Source of the DNA: Lysobacterales bacterium
Lineage (GTDB): Bacteria; Pseudomonadota; Gammaproteobacteria; Xanthomonadales; SZUA-36
DNA: 26,750 nt
Direction of reading: 5' to 3'
NCBI GenBank assembly: GCA_021648045.1
Contig: JAKITM010000028.1
Location: forward strand, 1-26,750
Shown: piece after piece, positions 15,304 to 21,780 of the stretch
How positions within the stretch are numbered: position 1 is the stretch's first letter
Layout: each line of letters begins with the position of its first letter
Program-made: the position numbers and the translations under genes
The notes under the pieces: generated by a model
Seen by the model: the letters and a program-made list of their open reading frames with translations, nothing else
Database searches by the model: none
What the model was told of the DNA's origin: nothing

Positions 15304-16770
15304 ATGTCAGTTACGATCCGCGACATGATGACTAACCATGATTTATTCGGGAATCAATTTTCCGGTGACTCCTGGGCGGCTTGGCTTGCATTGTTGAGTG
15401 GACTGTACGGCTTACCGTTGAATAGTAAGGAAAAACTGACCTTTGAGTCAATAACAGGACGCTCAGGCAGCCCCCAACAAGCTTGTGAAGAACTATGGCT
15501 TGTTATTGGGCGTAGGGGTGGCAAGAGCCAAATGGCCGCACTGCTGGCTGTTATGGAAGCTTGCTTTAATAATCACCAAAGCAAACTAAGCCCAGGTGAA
15601 GTTGCCACGGTTATGGTGTTGGCAGCTGATCGAAAACAAGCACGAACCGTAATGAGATATATTGCTGGCCTCATGGAGTCAAACCCAATGCTTCAGAGGC
15701 TGATTATCAAACAAAATAGGGAATCAATTGAGTTATCGAATAGATGCTGTATTGAGGTCGGCACCGCCAGTTTTAGAAGTGTGAGGGGTTATACAATCGC
15801 TTGCGTTATTGCCGATGAACTGGCTTTCTGGAGATCGGACGAATCAGCAAATCCGGATCTGGAAATATTAAACGCATTAAGGCCGGCATTGACTACCCTA
15901 AACGGTAAGCTGATCGCGCTTTCTAGCCCCTATAGAAAGAAAGGCGCATTATGGCAAACCTACCAGCGATATTACGGCAAGCCCGGTAATATTCTGGTTG
16001 CTCAAGCACCGTCAAGAATAATGAACCCAACATTATCGCAACGGGCGATTGATGAAGCACTTGAGCGGGATCAGGCTGTCGCAAGTGCTGAATATTTAGC
16101 CCAGTTTAGAAGCGACCTGGAGACATTCATACAGCAAGAAGTCATCGAGCGAGCAGTTCGACCGCAGCCACTTGAGTTAGCTTATGACCATTCGCATAAA
16201 TACTACGCTTTCACCGATCCCACTGGTGGTGGTGCAGATGAATTTACCCTGGCGATTGGGCATATTGAGGATAAGCTTACTGTCGTGGATTTGCTGAGGG
16301 CTAGACGCGGTACACCGGCTGACATCGTCGCTGAATATGCCGAAACACTCAAAGCCTATGGCTTGCAGGTAGTTACTGGTGATAAATATGCAGGCAGTTG
16401 GCCTGGTGACGAATTTAAAAGACATGGTATCGAGTATAAGCCCTCAGAAAAACCCAAAAGCGGGCTATATTTGGATCTGCTGCCAGCACTCAATTCAGGT
16501 CGTGTGCAAATTCCGCCTGATGACCGGCTGATTAACCAGCTATCAAAACTAGAGAGACGCACGGCCCGAGGTGGCAGGGACAGTATCGACCACGCACCCG
16601 GCGGCCATGATGACAGAGCCAATGCGATAGCAGGATTGGTATCAACCAGAGTTCAGAGCAATTACAACCTATCACTTATGATTTTGGGTCACGATATTGA
16701 CCAAAAACCTAACCCCCGGAGAAGTCTGGGCACTATTGCTGCGGTGAAAGCTGCTGGAATACCTTTATAA
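15304..16770 (+). CDS. terL: Terminase large subunit
   Basis: The packaging motor ATPase and headful/cos nuclease, normal length at 488 aa. The ATPase domain has Walker A GRRGGKS (69-75) and Walker B CVIADE (167-172), with the coupling motif LSSPYRKKG (206-214). The nuclease domain has an acidic set: Asp305 in FTDPTGGG, Asp360 in VTGDKYAG and Asp436/Asp437 in GGHDDRANA. All motifs are intact, so an active enzyme is expected. ATG follows GAGGT by 9 nt and directly succeeds the terS stop. Finding a complete large subunit without portal or capsid genes is notable: satellites commonly carry only a small subunit or neither. Confidence 0.92.
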   Translation: MSVTIRDMMTNHDLFGNQFSGDSWAAWLALLSGLYGLPLNSKEKLTFESITGRSGSPQQACEELWLVIGRRGGKSQMAALLAVMEACFNNHQSKLSPGEVATVMVLAADRKQARTVMRYIAGLMESNPMLQRLIIKQNRESIELSNRCCIEVGTASFRSVRGYTIACVIADELAFWRSDESANPDLEILNALRPALTTLNGKLIALSSPYRKKGALWQTYQRYYGKPGNILVAQAPSRIMNPTLSQRAIDEALERDQAVASAEYLAQFRSDLETFIQQEVIERAVRPQPLELAYDHSHKYYAFTDPTGGGADEFTLAIGHIEDKLTVVDLLRARRGTPADIVAEYAETLKAYGLQVVTGDKYAGSWPGDEFKRHGIEYKPSEKPKSGLYLDLLPALNSGRVQIPPDDRLINQLSKLERRTARGGRDSIDHAPGGHDDRANAIAGLVSTRVQSNYNLSLMILGHDIDQKPNPRRSLGTIAAVKAAGIPL

Positions 16771-16789
16771 AAAATGGAGTAATACTACT

Positions 16790-17143
16790 ATGAATATAAC
16801 AGCTTACGATGAATATGTTAAACGCACTAAAAATGCTTGGAAAAATAATGACGAAGACAGTCAAGATAATGACAGTCAAAATAACAATAGAATCATACCT
16901 GATGGCGGCATTGTTCGAGTCAGTATGATGGCCATGGATTCAGTCCAGCGATCAATGCACGATTCAGTGCCTACTCTTTCAGCTGATGCCCAGTTTAATC
17001 TGGATTCGGCGCAAAAGAAAGCTGCCCAAGCAGAGGCATGGAAGGATCACTTTGATAGCAAACGAGAAGTGGTCGAGGATTCACCACGGAATAGGTACAT
17101 TGAACGAATTAGTACAGCTTGGCAAACTCGGGCGGTGGTGTAA
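16790..17143 (+). CDS. Unknown late protein, 117 aa
   Basis: Not recognised. It lies 19 bp after terL in the same operon, with GGAG about 10 nt before the ATG. A short N-terminal segment (YDEYVKRTKNAW) is followed by a Asp/Asn/Gln-rich low-complexity linker (about 20-33), then IIPDGGIVRVSMMAMDSVQRSM and a charged helical tail. A flexible acidic linker is common in proteins touching DNA-binding or capsid partners, but that is only a suggestion. Position where portal or capsid genes would stand makes a role in recruiting or altering a helper procapsid possible (inference). Confidence 0.7.
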   Translation: MNITAYDEYVKRTKNAWKNNDEDSQDNDSQNNNRIIPDGGIVRVSMMAMDSVQRSMHDSVPTLSADAQFNLDSAQKKAAQAEAWKDHFDSKREVVEDSPRNRYIERISTAWQTRAVV

Positions 17144-17760
17144 TGGACATTATTCAACAGGTAATTAACGCGCTCAAGGATGGCGCTACTGCTGATAAGT
17201 TGCAGGCACTATCCCTGCAGTTGCGTAAGCGGTCGTATGAGTTACGAACAAGGCAAACGGAAATATCGCCTGATGGTTTGGAGCGCCGGGAGATTGCCCA
17301 AAGCGGTGATATATCGGCCCTGCAGAAGCTGAATGCTGAATGCCTTGAGCTGGTAGCGCAAATAGATGGTATCGAGGGCATTCAGGGGCGGTTAGCTACG
17401 GCGTTAATGGTCGCAAAGGCAAAGGAGGCTGCTGATACTATGAATGATAAATGTAAAGCTCTCGAGGCTTACCTGGATGCTGAGACTGCTGCAAAGCAAG
17501 CACTCAATAAAGCCCGGTGCGATACCGATGGCCAATTAGGGGCAATGACACAAGCGCGGATGGATATTAACACCTGCGCCAATACTTGTGGGACACGATT
17601 TGAGGCACCTGCTGCTGATGCTGGGTTGCTGGGTCGATATATTGAAGTCCGGGGGATTCATCCCGAACCAGGTGCCGGATGGGGTAGGAACATACACACT
17701 GTTGAGCGAGCTGCCGACAGCATGGGACTAACTCCGCCGCGAGCGTCTGAAGCTGCATAA
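17143..17760 (+). CDS. Unknown helical late protein, 205 aa
   Basis: Not recognised. I start it at the ATG overlapping the preceding stop (TAATG), not at a TTG 24 bases upstream. Residues about 1-135 look like long helices with coiled-coil character (ALSLQLRKRSYELRTRQTEI, ALQKLNAECLELVAQI, AKEAADTMNDKCKALEAYL). The C-terminal third is different, with several Cys and Gly (CANTCGTRF, HPEPGAGWGRN). A rod-like helical protein in a packaging operon could be scaffold-like or size-determining, as with P4 Sid or PICI capsid modifiers, but no homology is claimed. It is the last gene before a strong terminator. Confidence 0.7.
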   Translation: MDIIQQVINALKDGATADKLQALSLQLRKRSYELRTRQTEISPDGLERREIAQSGDISALQKLNAECLELVAQIDGIEGIQGRLATALMVAKAKEAADTMNDKCKALEAYLDAETAAKQALNKARCDTDGQLGAMTQARMDINTCANTCGTRFEAPAADAGLLGRYIEVRGIHPEPGAGWGRNIHTVERAADSMGLTPPRASEAA

Positions 17761-17780
17761 TTTGGGCTGACCCCGTTTCA

Positions 17781-17814
17781 CTGGCAGTTGTTTTTTAAGT
17801 TTTGCAACTACCAG
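17781..17814. other. Hairpin preceding the late terminator
   Basis: CTGGCAGTTG (17781-17790) and CAACTACCAG (17805-17814) form a 10-bp stem with one non-canonical pair, 21 bp after the last late gene and just before the terminator. It may protect the mRNA 3' end. Confidence 0.45.
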
Positions 17815-17818
17815 CTTT

Positions 17819-17855
17819 CCCTGCCGGTCTCTCATATATCCGGCGGGGCTTTTTA
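17819..17855 (+). terminator. Rho-independent terminator of the packaging operon
   Basis: CCCTGCCGG (17819-17827) pairs with CCGGCGGGG (17840-17848) over 9 bp with one T-G wobble, followed by a CTTTTTATT run. It closes the terS-terL-unknown-unknown operon and argues that no structural genes were ever read beyond it. Confidence 0.88.
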
Positions 17856-17887
17856 TTGCATAACCGCTATTCGCCAGCCGCACCAGA

Positions 17888-18009
17888 ATACGCGCTGAGA
17901 GGCGATGCGGGATATGGATAAGGCGAAGGGTGGTAGTGGCAACCAATACGCAGAAAAAGTGAAGCGGTCAAGCGCGAGTACCGCTTCACCAACCCTTTCA
18001 GACATGGGC
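17888..18009 (+). pseudogene. Remnant A of a phage accessory gene
   Basis: One frame gives IRAERRCG, then after a frameshift another gives RDMDKAKGGSGNQYAEK and ends in PTLSDMG. These pieces, in this order, match a common small phage protein family (N-terminal YDxAKNAVxEYERIDDVK, middle IRLRAERxxGxLL, then MDKAKG and PTLSDMGI). Only the middle and part of the C-terminus remain. Function of the family is not known. A second, differently damaged copy lies at 19203-19474. Confidence 0.6.
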
Positions 18010-18030
18010 CCACCAAAGACGACCCCAACT

Positions 18031-18330
18031 TTAATTGCATTTATAAATTCCGATGGTTGTTGTGTGAATGTTTTGTTGAGCTGCCCGGTCCTTGCCAGTT
18101 GCCATGATTTCGTAAGAATCGCCACCGGCAATCACCACATTTTTAGCGGCGTAATAATGCACCTTAGACGGGTGAGCGACTTCAAAATAAGCGGTCTTGA
18201 TAAACTTGCAATCATTTGTTTCTGAGATCGGCCTAACCTGTTGCTGCTCCGGTGTCATTTCCGGGGTTGCGCAAGACGCTAGAAATAAAACAGTTAAACA
18301 TAAGGACAAAGGCTTAATTATAGTTTTCAT
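18031..18330 (-). CDS. Small lipoprotein, DUF4156-like, 99 aa
   Basis: The N-terminal signal ends in a lipobox (LFLASC, Cys20), so the product is a membrane-anchored lipoprotein carried by the element. The mature part has CKFI near its start and IYKCN at its end, with AAKNVVIAGGDSYEIM between, resembling the DUF4156/RcsF-like lipoprotein pattern in which two cysteines bracket a small domain. The match is moderate and no function is assigned. A GGAGAAAATATG start context is shared exactly with the neighbouring TagO-like gene, 51 bp upstream on the same strand, so the two form an operon opposed to the rest of the element. It looks like a lysogenic-conversion cargo gene. Confidence 0.75.
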   Translation of the reverse strand: MKTIIKPLSLCLTVLFLASCATPEMTPEQQQVRPISETNDCKFIKTAYFEVAHPSKVHYYAAKNVVIAGGDSYEIMATGKDRAAQQNIHTTTIGIYKCN

Positions 18331-18381
18331 ATTTTCTCCAAATTGCCACCACGGTGAACAGCGCGGCCTATGATGTTAACT

Positions 18382-19032
18382 TTACCACCCACAAGTCTCA
18401 CGCAGAGGCTTAATAGCATTAACTAGCCCGGTCGTATCAAAAATAGCTGTCGCTGGGCTTTCATTGTATGGGGTTACTTGAGCGACCAGCTTATTAGATT
18501 GAAGCAATTCTTTGAGGAACGGAATTGGCTTTGGGTGGAATGTTGATTTTTTATTAGAAGACACACCCCATCTTTGGGTTGTCGCCTTATTGTTTCCCGC
18601 CCGGGTTAATACATCAGCTTTGTTTCCAAGATAATCATTCCACCCTATAATAAGACTGGTTTGGTGGCTTTTGCATCGAACAGCAAGTCCGGCCGGGTGC
18701 CCACCTGGGTTCGCGCGGAGCATTACCATGACTGTCTTAGAGTCGTCTATTGGGTTTATATCAATAGAAACATTCCACTTTCCTTTTCCTGCTATTTCCG
18801 TAGGCTGGGATTGTCTGCCATCTAAGTTTTTAGATTTGGCTAGAATGTCAAAGCATTCTAGCCGCGCCAAATCTCCGGCAATTGCGGCGCATTTCGCGTA
18901 TTCTTTTTCCTCAATTGCCGCATAACAGTTTGTTGTCATCAATAATGACAATGCTGCATATATATAAATTTTCGACATTGCAGAATGCTTTTTGAAGGTT
19001 TTGTAGTGCCCTAATTTTATTGATGTGTTCAT
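18382..19032 (-). CDS. TagO/VasI-like exported protein, 216 aa
   Basis: Resembles the type VI secretion-associated TagO/VasI family, which in T6SS clusters is a periplasmic accessory protein and is also found alone in prophages. Evidence: a signal peptide (about 19-39 after a short basic extension), the N-terminal CAAIAGDLARLECFDILAK motif, and the body pattern GKWNVSIDINPIDDS, a helical gap, GLAVRCKSHQTSLIIGWNDYLG, RWGVSSNKKSTFHPKP, VTPYNESPATAIFDTTGL and the ending LRETCGW. No T6SS structural gene is in the window, so an orphan cargo role is likelier. GGAG sits 6-7 nt before the chosen ATG; the inner ATG at codon 19 has no ribosome site. Convergent with the element's late operon. Confidence 0.8.
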   Translation of the reverse strand: MNTSIKLGHYKTFKKHSAMSKIYIYAALSLLMTTNCYAAIEEKEYAKCAAIAGDLARLECFDILAKSKNLDGRQSQPTEIAGKGKWNVSIDINPIDDSKTVMVMLRANPGGHPAGLAVRCKSHQTSLIIGWNDYLGNKADVLTRAGNNKATTQRWGVSSNKKSTFHPKPIPFLKELLQSNKLVAQVTPYNESPATAIFDTTGLVNAIKPLRETCGW

Positions 19033-19202
19033 ATTTTCTCCGTGTAGTCAGTTTTATAATGCCAATTTAATTTAACACGCCTAGCAGCAAGAATTCAATC
19101 TTTCCACTTACCTATGACTTTCCCCAGCACCTCAAAATCTTCTTCGATCATTTTGTGTCTAACGAAGCATATCAGCGCACGGATTGAGGGGCTGAATACC
19201 TG

Positions 19203-19474
19203 ATGCAACAAAACATATCAATTTACGACAATGCCAAAAACGCCGTTGCTGAATACGAACGGATCGACGATGTAAAGCAATACATAGACAAAGCCGCAGC
19301 GGTCAGTTGCTGAAGGTAATGGATAAGGCTCAAGGCAAAAGAACAGACTTAGTACATCAGGACGACCAGGTTAAGAGTAACCCAACACTTTCAGACATGG
19401 GCAGCTTAACGGGTGTGATTCTTCTGATTGGTACACGCTTATCTGAGGTGGTACAAATCTGGTACACCCAATAA
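19203..19474 (+). pseudogene. Remnant B of the same phage accessory gene
   Basis: The N-terminal piece (MQQNISIYDNAKNAV, then AEYERIDDVKQYIDKAAAV) stops at a TGA. In another frame the sequence continues at once as QLLKVMDKAQG and runs through NPTLSDMG to a TAA. The middle of the family (the IRLRAERxxG stretch of about 30 residues) is missing, so an internal deletion joined the two ends out of frame. Its tail, after PTLSDMG, is unrelated and overlaps the att-proximal TGGTACA sites. Remnant A preserves the part missing here, so the two are separate damaged copies. Confidence 0.65.
19429..19466 (+). promoter_or_regulatory. Three TGGTACA sites near the right att site
   Basis: TGGTACA at 19429, 19449 and 19460, spaced 20 and 11 bp, close to whole helical turns, ending 48 bp before the right att core. 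With the pair beside the left att core, these form plausible integrase/excisionase arm sites on both sides of the attachment site. Confidence 0.6.
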
Positions 19475-19476
19475 AA

Positions 19477-19506
19477 AAGGTCTTACCGCTTTAGCCGTAA
19501 GACCTT
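19477..19506 (-). terminator. Element-borne terminator for tRNA-Asn
   Basis: AAGGTCTTAC (19477-19486) and GTAAGACCTT (19497-19506) make a perfect 10-bp stem with a 10-base loop, flanked by an A-run on the left (T-run on the minus strand) and GTTTT on the right, so it can act both ways. It lies 8 bp beyond the tRNA 3' end and replaces the terminator displaced to 10257-10290. Confidence 0.88.
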
Positions 19507-19514
19507 GTTTTAAT

Positions 19515-19556
19515 TGGCTCCCCAGGACAGATTCGAACTGCCGACCTAGTGATTAA
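19515..19556. repeat. Right attachment site within the intact tRNA-Asn
   Basis: Identical over 42 bases to 10305-10346, and forming the 3' half of the intact tRNA gene. The identity stops within the anticodon, where tyrosine recombinases often cross over. Confidence 0.95.
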
Positions 19557-19591
19557 CAGTCACCCGCTCTAACCAGCTGAGCTACTGGGGA
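19515..19591 (-). tRNA. tRNA-Asn (GTT)
   Basis: 77 nt with an encoded CCA. The acceptor stem TCCCCAG/CTGGGGA, D-arm GCTC/GAGC, anticodon loop CTGTTAA with GTT, and T-arm GGCAG-TTCGAAT-CTGTC all pair well. It is the integration target: the element restores the 3' half, so the tRNA remains functional. Confidence 0.97.
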
Positions 19592-19636
19592 ATACTTGAA
19601 AAGAAACACTGGCGCGAACTCTCTTCAAGGCGCGAT

Positions 19637-19665
19637 ATTGTCCCCGTTTAAGGGCATCGCGTCAA
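19637..19665 (-). promoter_or_regulatory. Promoter of tRNA-Asn
   Basis: On the minus strand TTGACG, a 17-bp spacer and GACAAT, followed by a GC-rich stretch (ATCGCGCC), resemble a stable-RNA promoter with a stringent-response discriminator. Transcription would begin about 40 nt before the tRNA 5' end. Confidence 0.75.
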
Positions 19666-19710
19666 GCTAAAATGCAGTATTTTTTCAGCATTCACCAGAA
19701 TTAGTCATAA

Positions 19711-20259
19711 TCAGCCACAATCAAGCTCAATACCTCCATCAACTTGCCGAATCTGACGGATTCTACCGCTATTGGCAATCACCAACCCCTGTGCGTGGTT
19801 TTTGCCACGGGAGTCGCAGATTGTAATCTTTGCAGCTGAACCCGCAGCACTGCCGTCAGGGTAAAATCGGATTTTGCGGCGATAAATAGAAGATCTTGCC
19901 TGTAGGGAATCCATAGCGGATGCGATGCGCAGGCGTTGTTCAGATTGCTGATATTCTCGGTCGTTATTATTATCAATAAAAATCAACCAGCCTTGATCCC
20001 AGTTGGGGCTATCGGCACAGCTATCGCCCCCTGATGCCGCGCAGATGATGACTTGCTGGCCTTGGTTCACTGCCATTGAACGGGCGAATAATAAGTCTAT
20101 ATGCAGGCGTTGGTTTTCGCTACGCAGGCGTTGATTTTGGATGAAATCACCCAGGCTAGGAATGCCGAAACTAAGGGTGATAGCCATAATGCTTATGGTT
20201 ACCATGAGTTCTAGCAGCGTGAAGCCGCTGAATATTTTTTTAGGGTAGCGCTGAGCCAT
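19711..20259 (-). CDS. FimT/GspH family type IV pseudopilin
   Basis: A minor pilin-like protein of the type IV pilus or type II secretion type. The prepilin signal KKIFSG^FTLLELMVTISIMAITLSFGIPSL (residues about 7-36) has the cleavage glycine, Phe and the conserved Glu at +5, followed by the hydrophobic assembly helix. The C-terminal part has the GspH/FimT pattern (SMAVNQGQQVIICAAS, WDQGWLIFIDNNNDR, FYPDGSAAG, ITICDSRG, IANSGRIR) with cysteine pairs. The length of 182 aa fits. It stands alone, without other pilus genes in the window, which is common for FimT. It could contribute to DNA uptake via minor pilins, but this cannot be read from the sequence. Confidence 0.87.
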   Translation of the reverse strand: MAQRYPKKIFSGFTLLELMVTISIMAITLSFGIPSLGDFIQNQRLRSENQRLHIDLLFARSMAVNQGQQVIICAASGGDSCADSPNWDQGWLIFIDNNNDREYQQSEQRLRIASAMDSLQARSSIYRRKIRFYPDGSAAGSAAKITICDSRGKNHAQGLVIANSGRIRQIRQVDGGIELDCG

Positions 20260-20416
20260 AAGCTATTTTGACAGTAGCTGACCCCGTTAATTAGAGGCAA
20301 ACACGGGTGATAACTGTAGGTGATTTACTGGGCTTTAAGTCAGCAGTTTCCGCGTACAGTTAGTCGCTGGATTTTTTCCTGGTATAAAAGGGCTGGTTTG
20401 CCCGCTAGATTGTCCG

Positions 20417-21610
20417 CTATAGGGCAGCTTGTAAGGCAGTGTCTATTCGCGCAATGGCGGTTTCTAGATTTTCCATGCTGGTTGCATAGGAAAGTCGCAG
20501 AAATCCAGGCGCACCAAAAGCGGTTCCCGGTACCATAGCTACACCGGCGCTTTCTAGTAGCCATCCCGCCAATTCTATATCGTTGTTAATTCCGGGCAGG
20601 TCTTTGATAGTTTGAATAAACGAGGGTAGGGCATAGAAGGCGCCATCTGCTGGTTCACAGCTTACCCCGGGCAATTTGTTCAGGGCAGGAATTACGCGGT
20701 CATGGCGGCCTTTAAATGCCTCTCGCATCATTTCGATATAGTTTTGTGGACCACTTAGCGCAGCCACAGCCGCTGCTTGAGAAATAGAGCAGGGGTTGGA
20801 TGTGCTCTGGCCTTGTACCTTACGCATTTCTTTGATGATTCGTTCAGGGCCGGCGGCGTAACCAATGCGCCAACCGGTCATGGAATACGCCTTGGAAACA
20901 CCGTTCAGCGTGATGACCTGTTCCCGCAGGTCCGGACAAACATTAAGTAATGTTAGGTATTCGTGTTCTCCCCAATAGATATGTTCGTAGATATCATCGC
21001 TGACTACAGCGATACGCGGGTGCCGACGGATAACCTCGCCCAGCGCCATAAGTTCGCTACGGCTATAGGCTTTACCTGTGGGGTTGCTGGGTGAGTTAAT
21101 AATCACTAAGCGGGTTTTATCCGAAATAGCGCCTTCAAGTTGCCGCGCGTTGATTTTAAATGACTGTTCTAGGGTGGTATTAATAATGACGGGAAAGCCA
21201 TCCGCCAGCTTGACCATATCCGGGTAGGAAACCCAGTAGGGTGAAGGTATTACGACTTCATCGCCGGTGTTGATGATGGCCTGCATCAGGTTGTACAGGC
21301 ATTGCTTGGCCCCGGCAGAAATCAGGATTTCATTAAGATTGAATTCAAGCCGGTTTTCGGATTTGAATTTATCGACCACAGCCTGGCGCAATTCGACGGT
21401 TCCACCAACCGCAGTATATTTGGTATCACCCCGGGCAATGGCAGCATAGGCCGCTTGTTTGATGTGCTCGGGTGTGTCGAAATCCGGCTCGCCGGTTGCC
21501 AGTGAGATGATGTCTTTTCCCTGAGCTTTTAATTCTCCAGCTTTTGCTGCAATGGCAAGGGTTGCTGAAGGTTTAATCTGGCTTACTCGGTGTGAAATTT
21601 CTATGCTCAT
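20417..21610 (-). CDS. aspC: Pyridoxal-phosphate aspartate/aromatic aminotransferase
   Basis: A class I/II fold-type I aminotransferase. Asn-Pro in SPSNPTGKAY (about 173-182), Asp205/Tyr208 in VVSDDIYEH, the PLP lysine in NGVSKAYSMTGWRIGY (Lys240), and the phosphate-binding and substrate Arg in LRLSYA near the C-terminus are present. The sequence resembles the aspartate aminotransferase subgroup Ib (prephenate-type activity possible). It uses 2-oxoglutarate/oxaloacetate chemistry in amino-acid metabolism in the cytosol. 397 aa is standard. The ribosome site is weak. It is transcribed divergently from trxC-uvrB; gammaproteobacterial genomes frequently place this gene beside uvrB. Confidence 0.88.
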   Translation of the reverse strand: MSIEISHRVSQIKPSATLAIAAKAGELKAQGKDIISLATGEPDFDTPEHIKQAAYAAIARGDTKYTAVGGTVELRQAVVDKFKSENRLEFNLNEILISAGAKQCLYNLMQAIINTGDEVVIPSPYWVSYPDMVKLADGFPVIINTTLEQSFKINARQLEGAISDKTRLVIINSPSNPTGKAYSRSELMALGEVIRRHPRIAVVSDDIYEHIYWGEHEYLTLLNVCPDLREQVITLNGVSKAYSMTGWRIGYAAGPERIIKEMRKVQGQSTSNPCSISQAAAVAALSGPQNYIEMMREAFKGRHDRVIPALNKLPGVSCEPADGAFYALPSFIQTIKDLPGINNDIELAGWLLESAGVAMVPGTAFGAPGFLRLSYATSMENLETAIARIDTALQAAL

Positions 21611-21780
21611 AATGTCGATTTGTAAAATTTTACCAAGCGGTACGGTGTTGGCTTTATAATACTTCCTGAAGAAAAAATAGGCTTTTAATAATATTAATTT
21701 AGTGTATCAACTTCTGGTAGTATTTGCCTGTCTAAAACCATCAATTTTGAAAAGAATTTGCTTCCAATAGGAGACTTGAA

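Larger units (their letters stand above)
19033..19514. other. Gene-poor right end of the element
   Basis: No intact gene is seen in these 482 bp. They hold remnant B (19203-19474), TGGTACA sites, and the bidirectional terminator. A 40-codon minus-strand open stretch (19095-19217) ends in a phage-regulator-like tail but has no start. This end looks eroded compared with the tightly packed left and middle parts. Confidence 0.6.
10305..19556. mobile_element. tRNA-Asn-integrated phage satellite-like element, 9.2 kb
   Basis: A perfect 42-bp direct repeat bounds the element, which has a P4-type integrase next to one end and excises as a predicted circle of 9210 bp. Gene order is int - 147-aa AT-hook-like - alpA-like - three tiny ORFs - SF3 helicase - iteron region - terS - terL - two unknown ORFs - terminator - (opposite strand) lipoprotein and TagO-like protein. 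No capsid, portal, protease, tail, lysis or conjugation gene is present. Size, integration mode, AlpA plus SF3 helicase and isolated packaging genes fit a phage satellite (P4/PICI-like in plan) better than a plasmid or a full prophage. The small modules, tight coupling and dedicated terminator suggest an evolved unit, although the right end carries decayed genes. Confidence 0.85.

Noticed and set aside
17905..18225. Plus-strand 106-codon ORF
   Set aside because: Only its first 35 codons resemble a known phage family (remnant A); the rest is the antisense of the lipoprotein gene.
18382..19032. Part of a type VI secretion cluster
   Set aside because: Only the TagO/VasI-like gene is present; no sheath, Hcp, VgrG, baseplate or ClpV gene appears in the window.
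19095..19217. C-terminal remnant of an S24/LexA-like phage repressor on the minus strand (ends DFEVLGKVIGKWKD)
   Set aside because: The tail is suggestive, but only 40 codons are open, there is no start or catalytic Ser/Lys, and the likeness is too short to support a feature.
10305..19556. Ordinary defective prophage left after deletion of structural genes
   Set aside because: Not fully excluded, but the terL operon ends with two small genes and its own strong terminator, and replication and integration modules are tightly packed. A deletion would more likely leave partial portal or capsid genes; none are seen.
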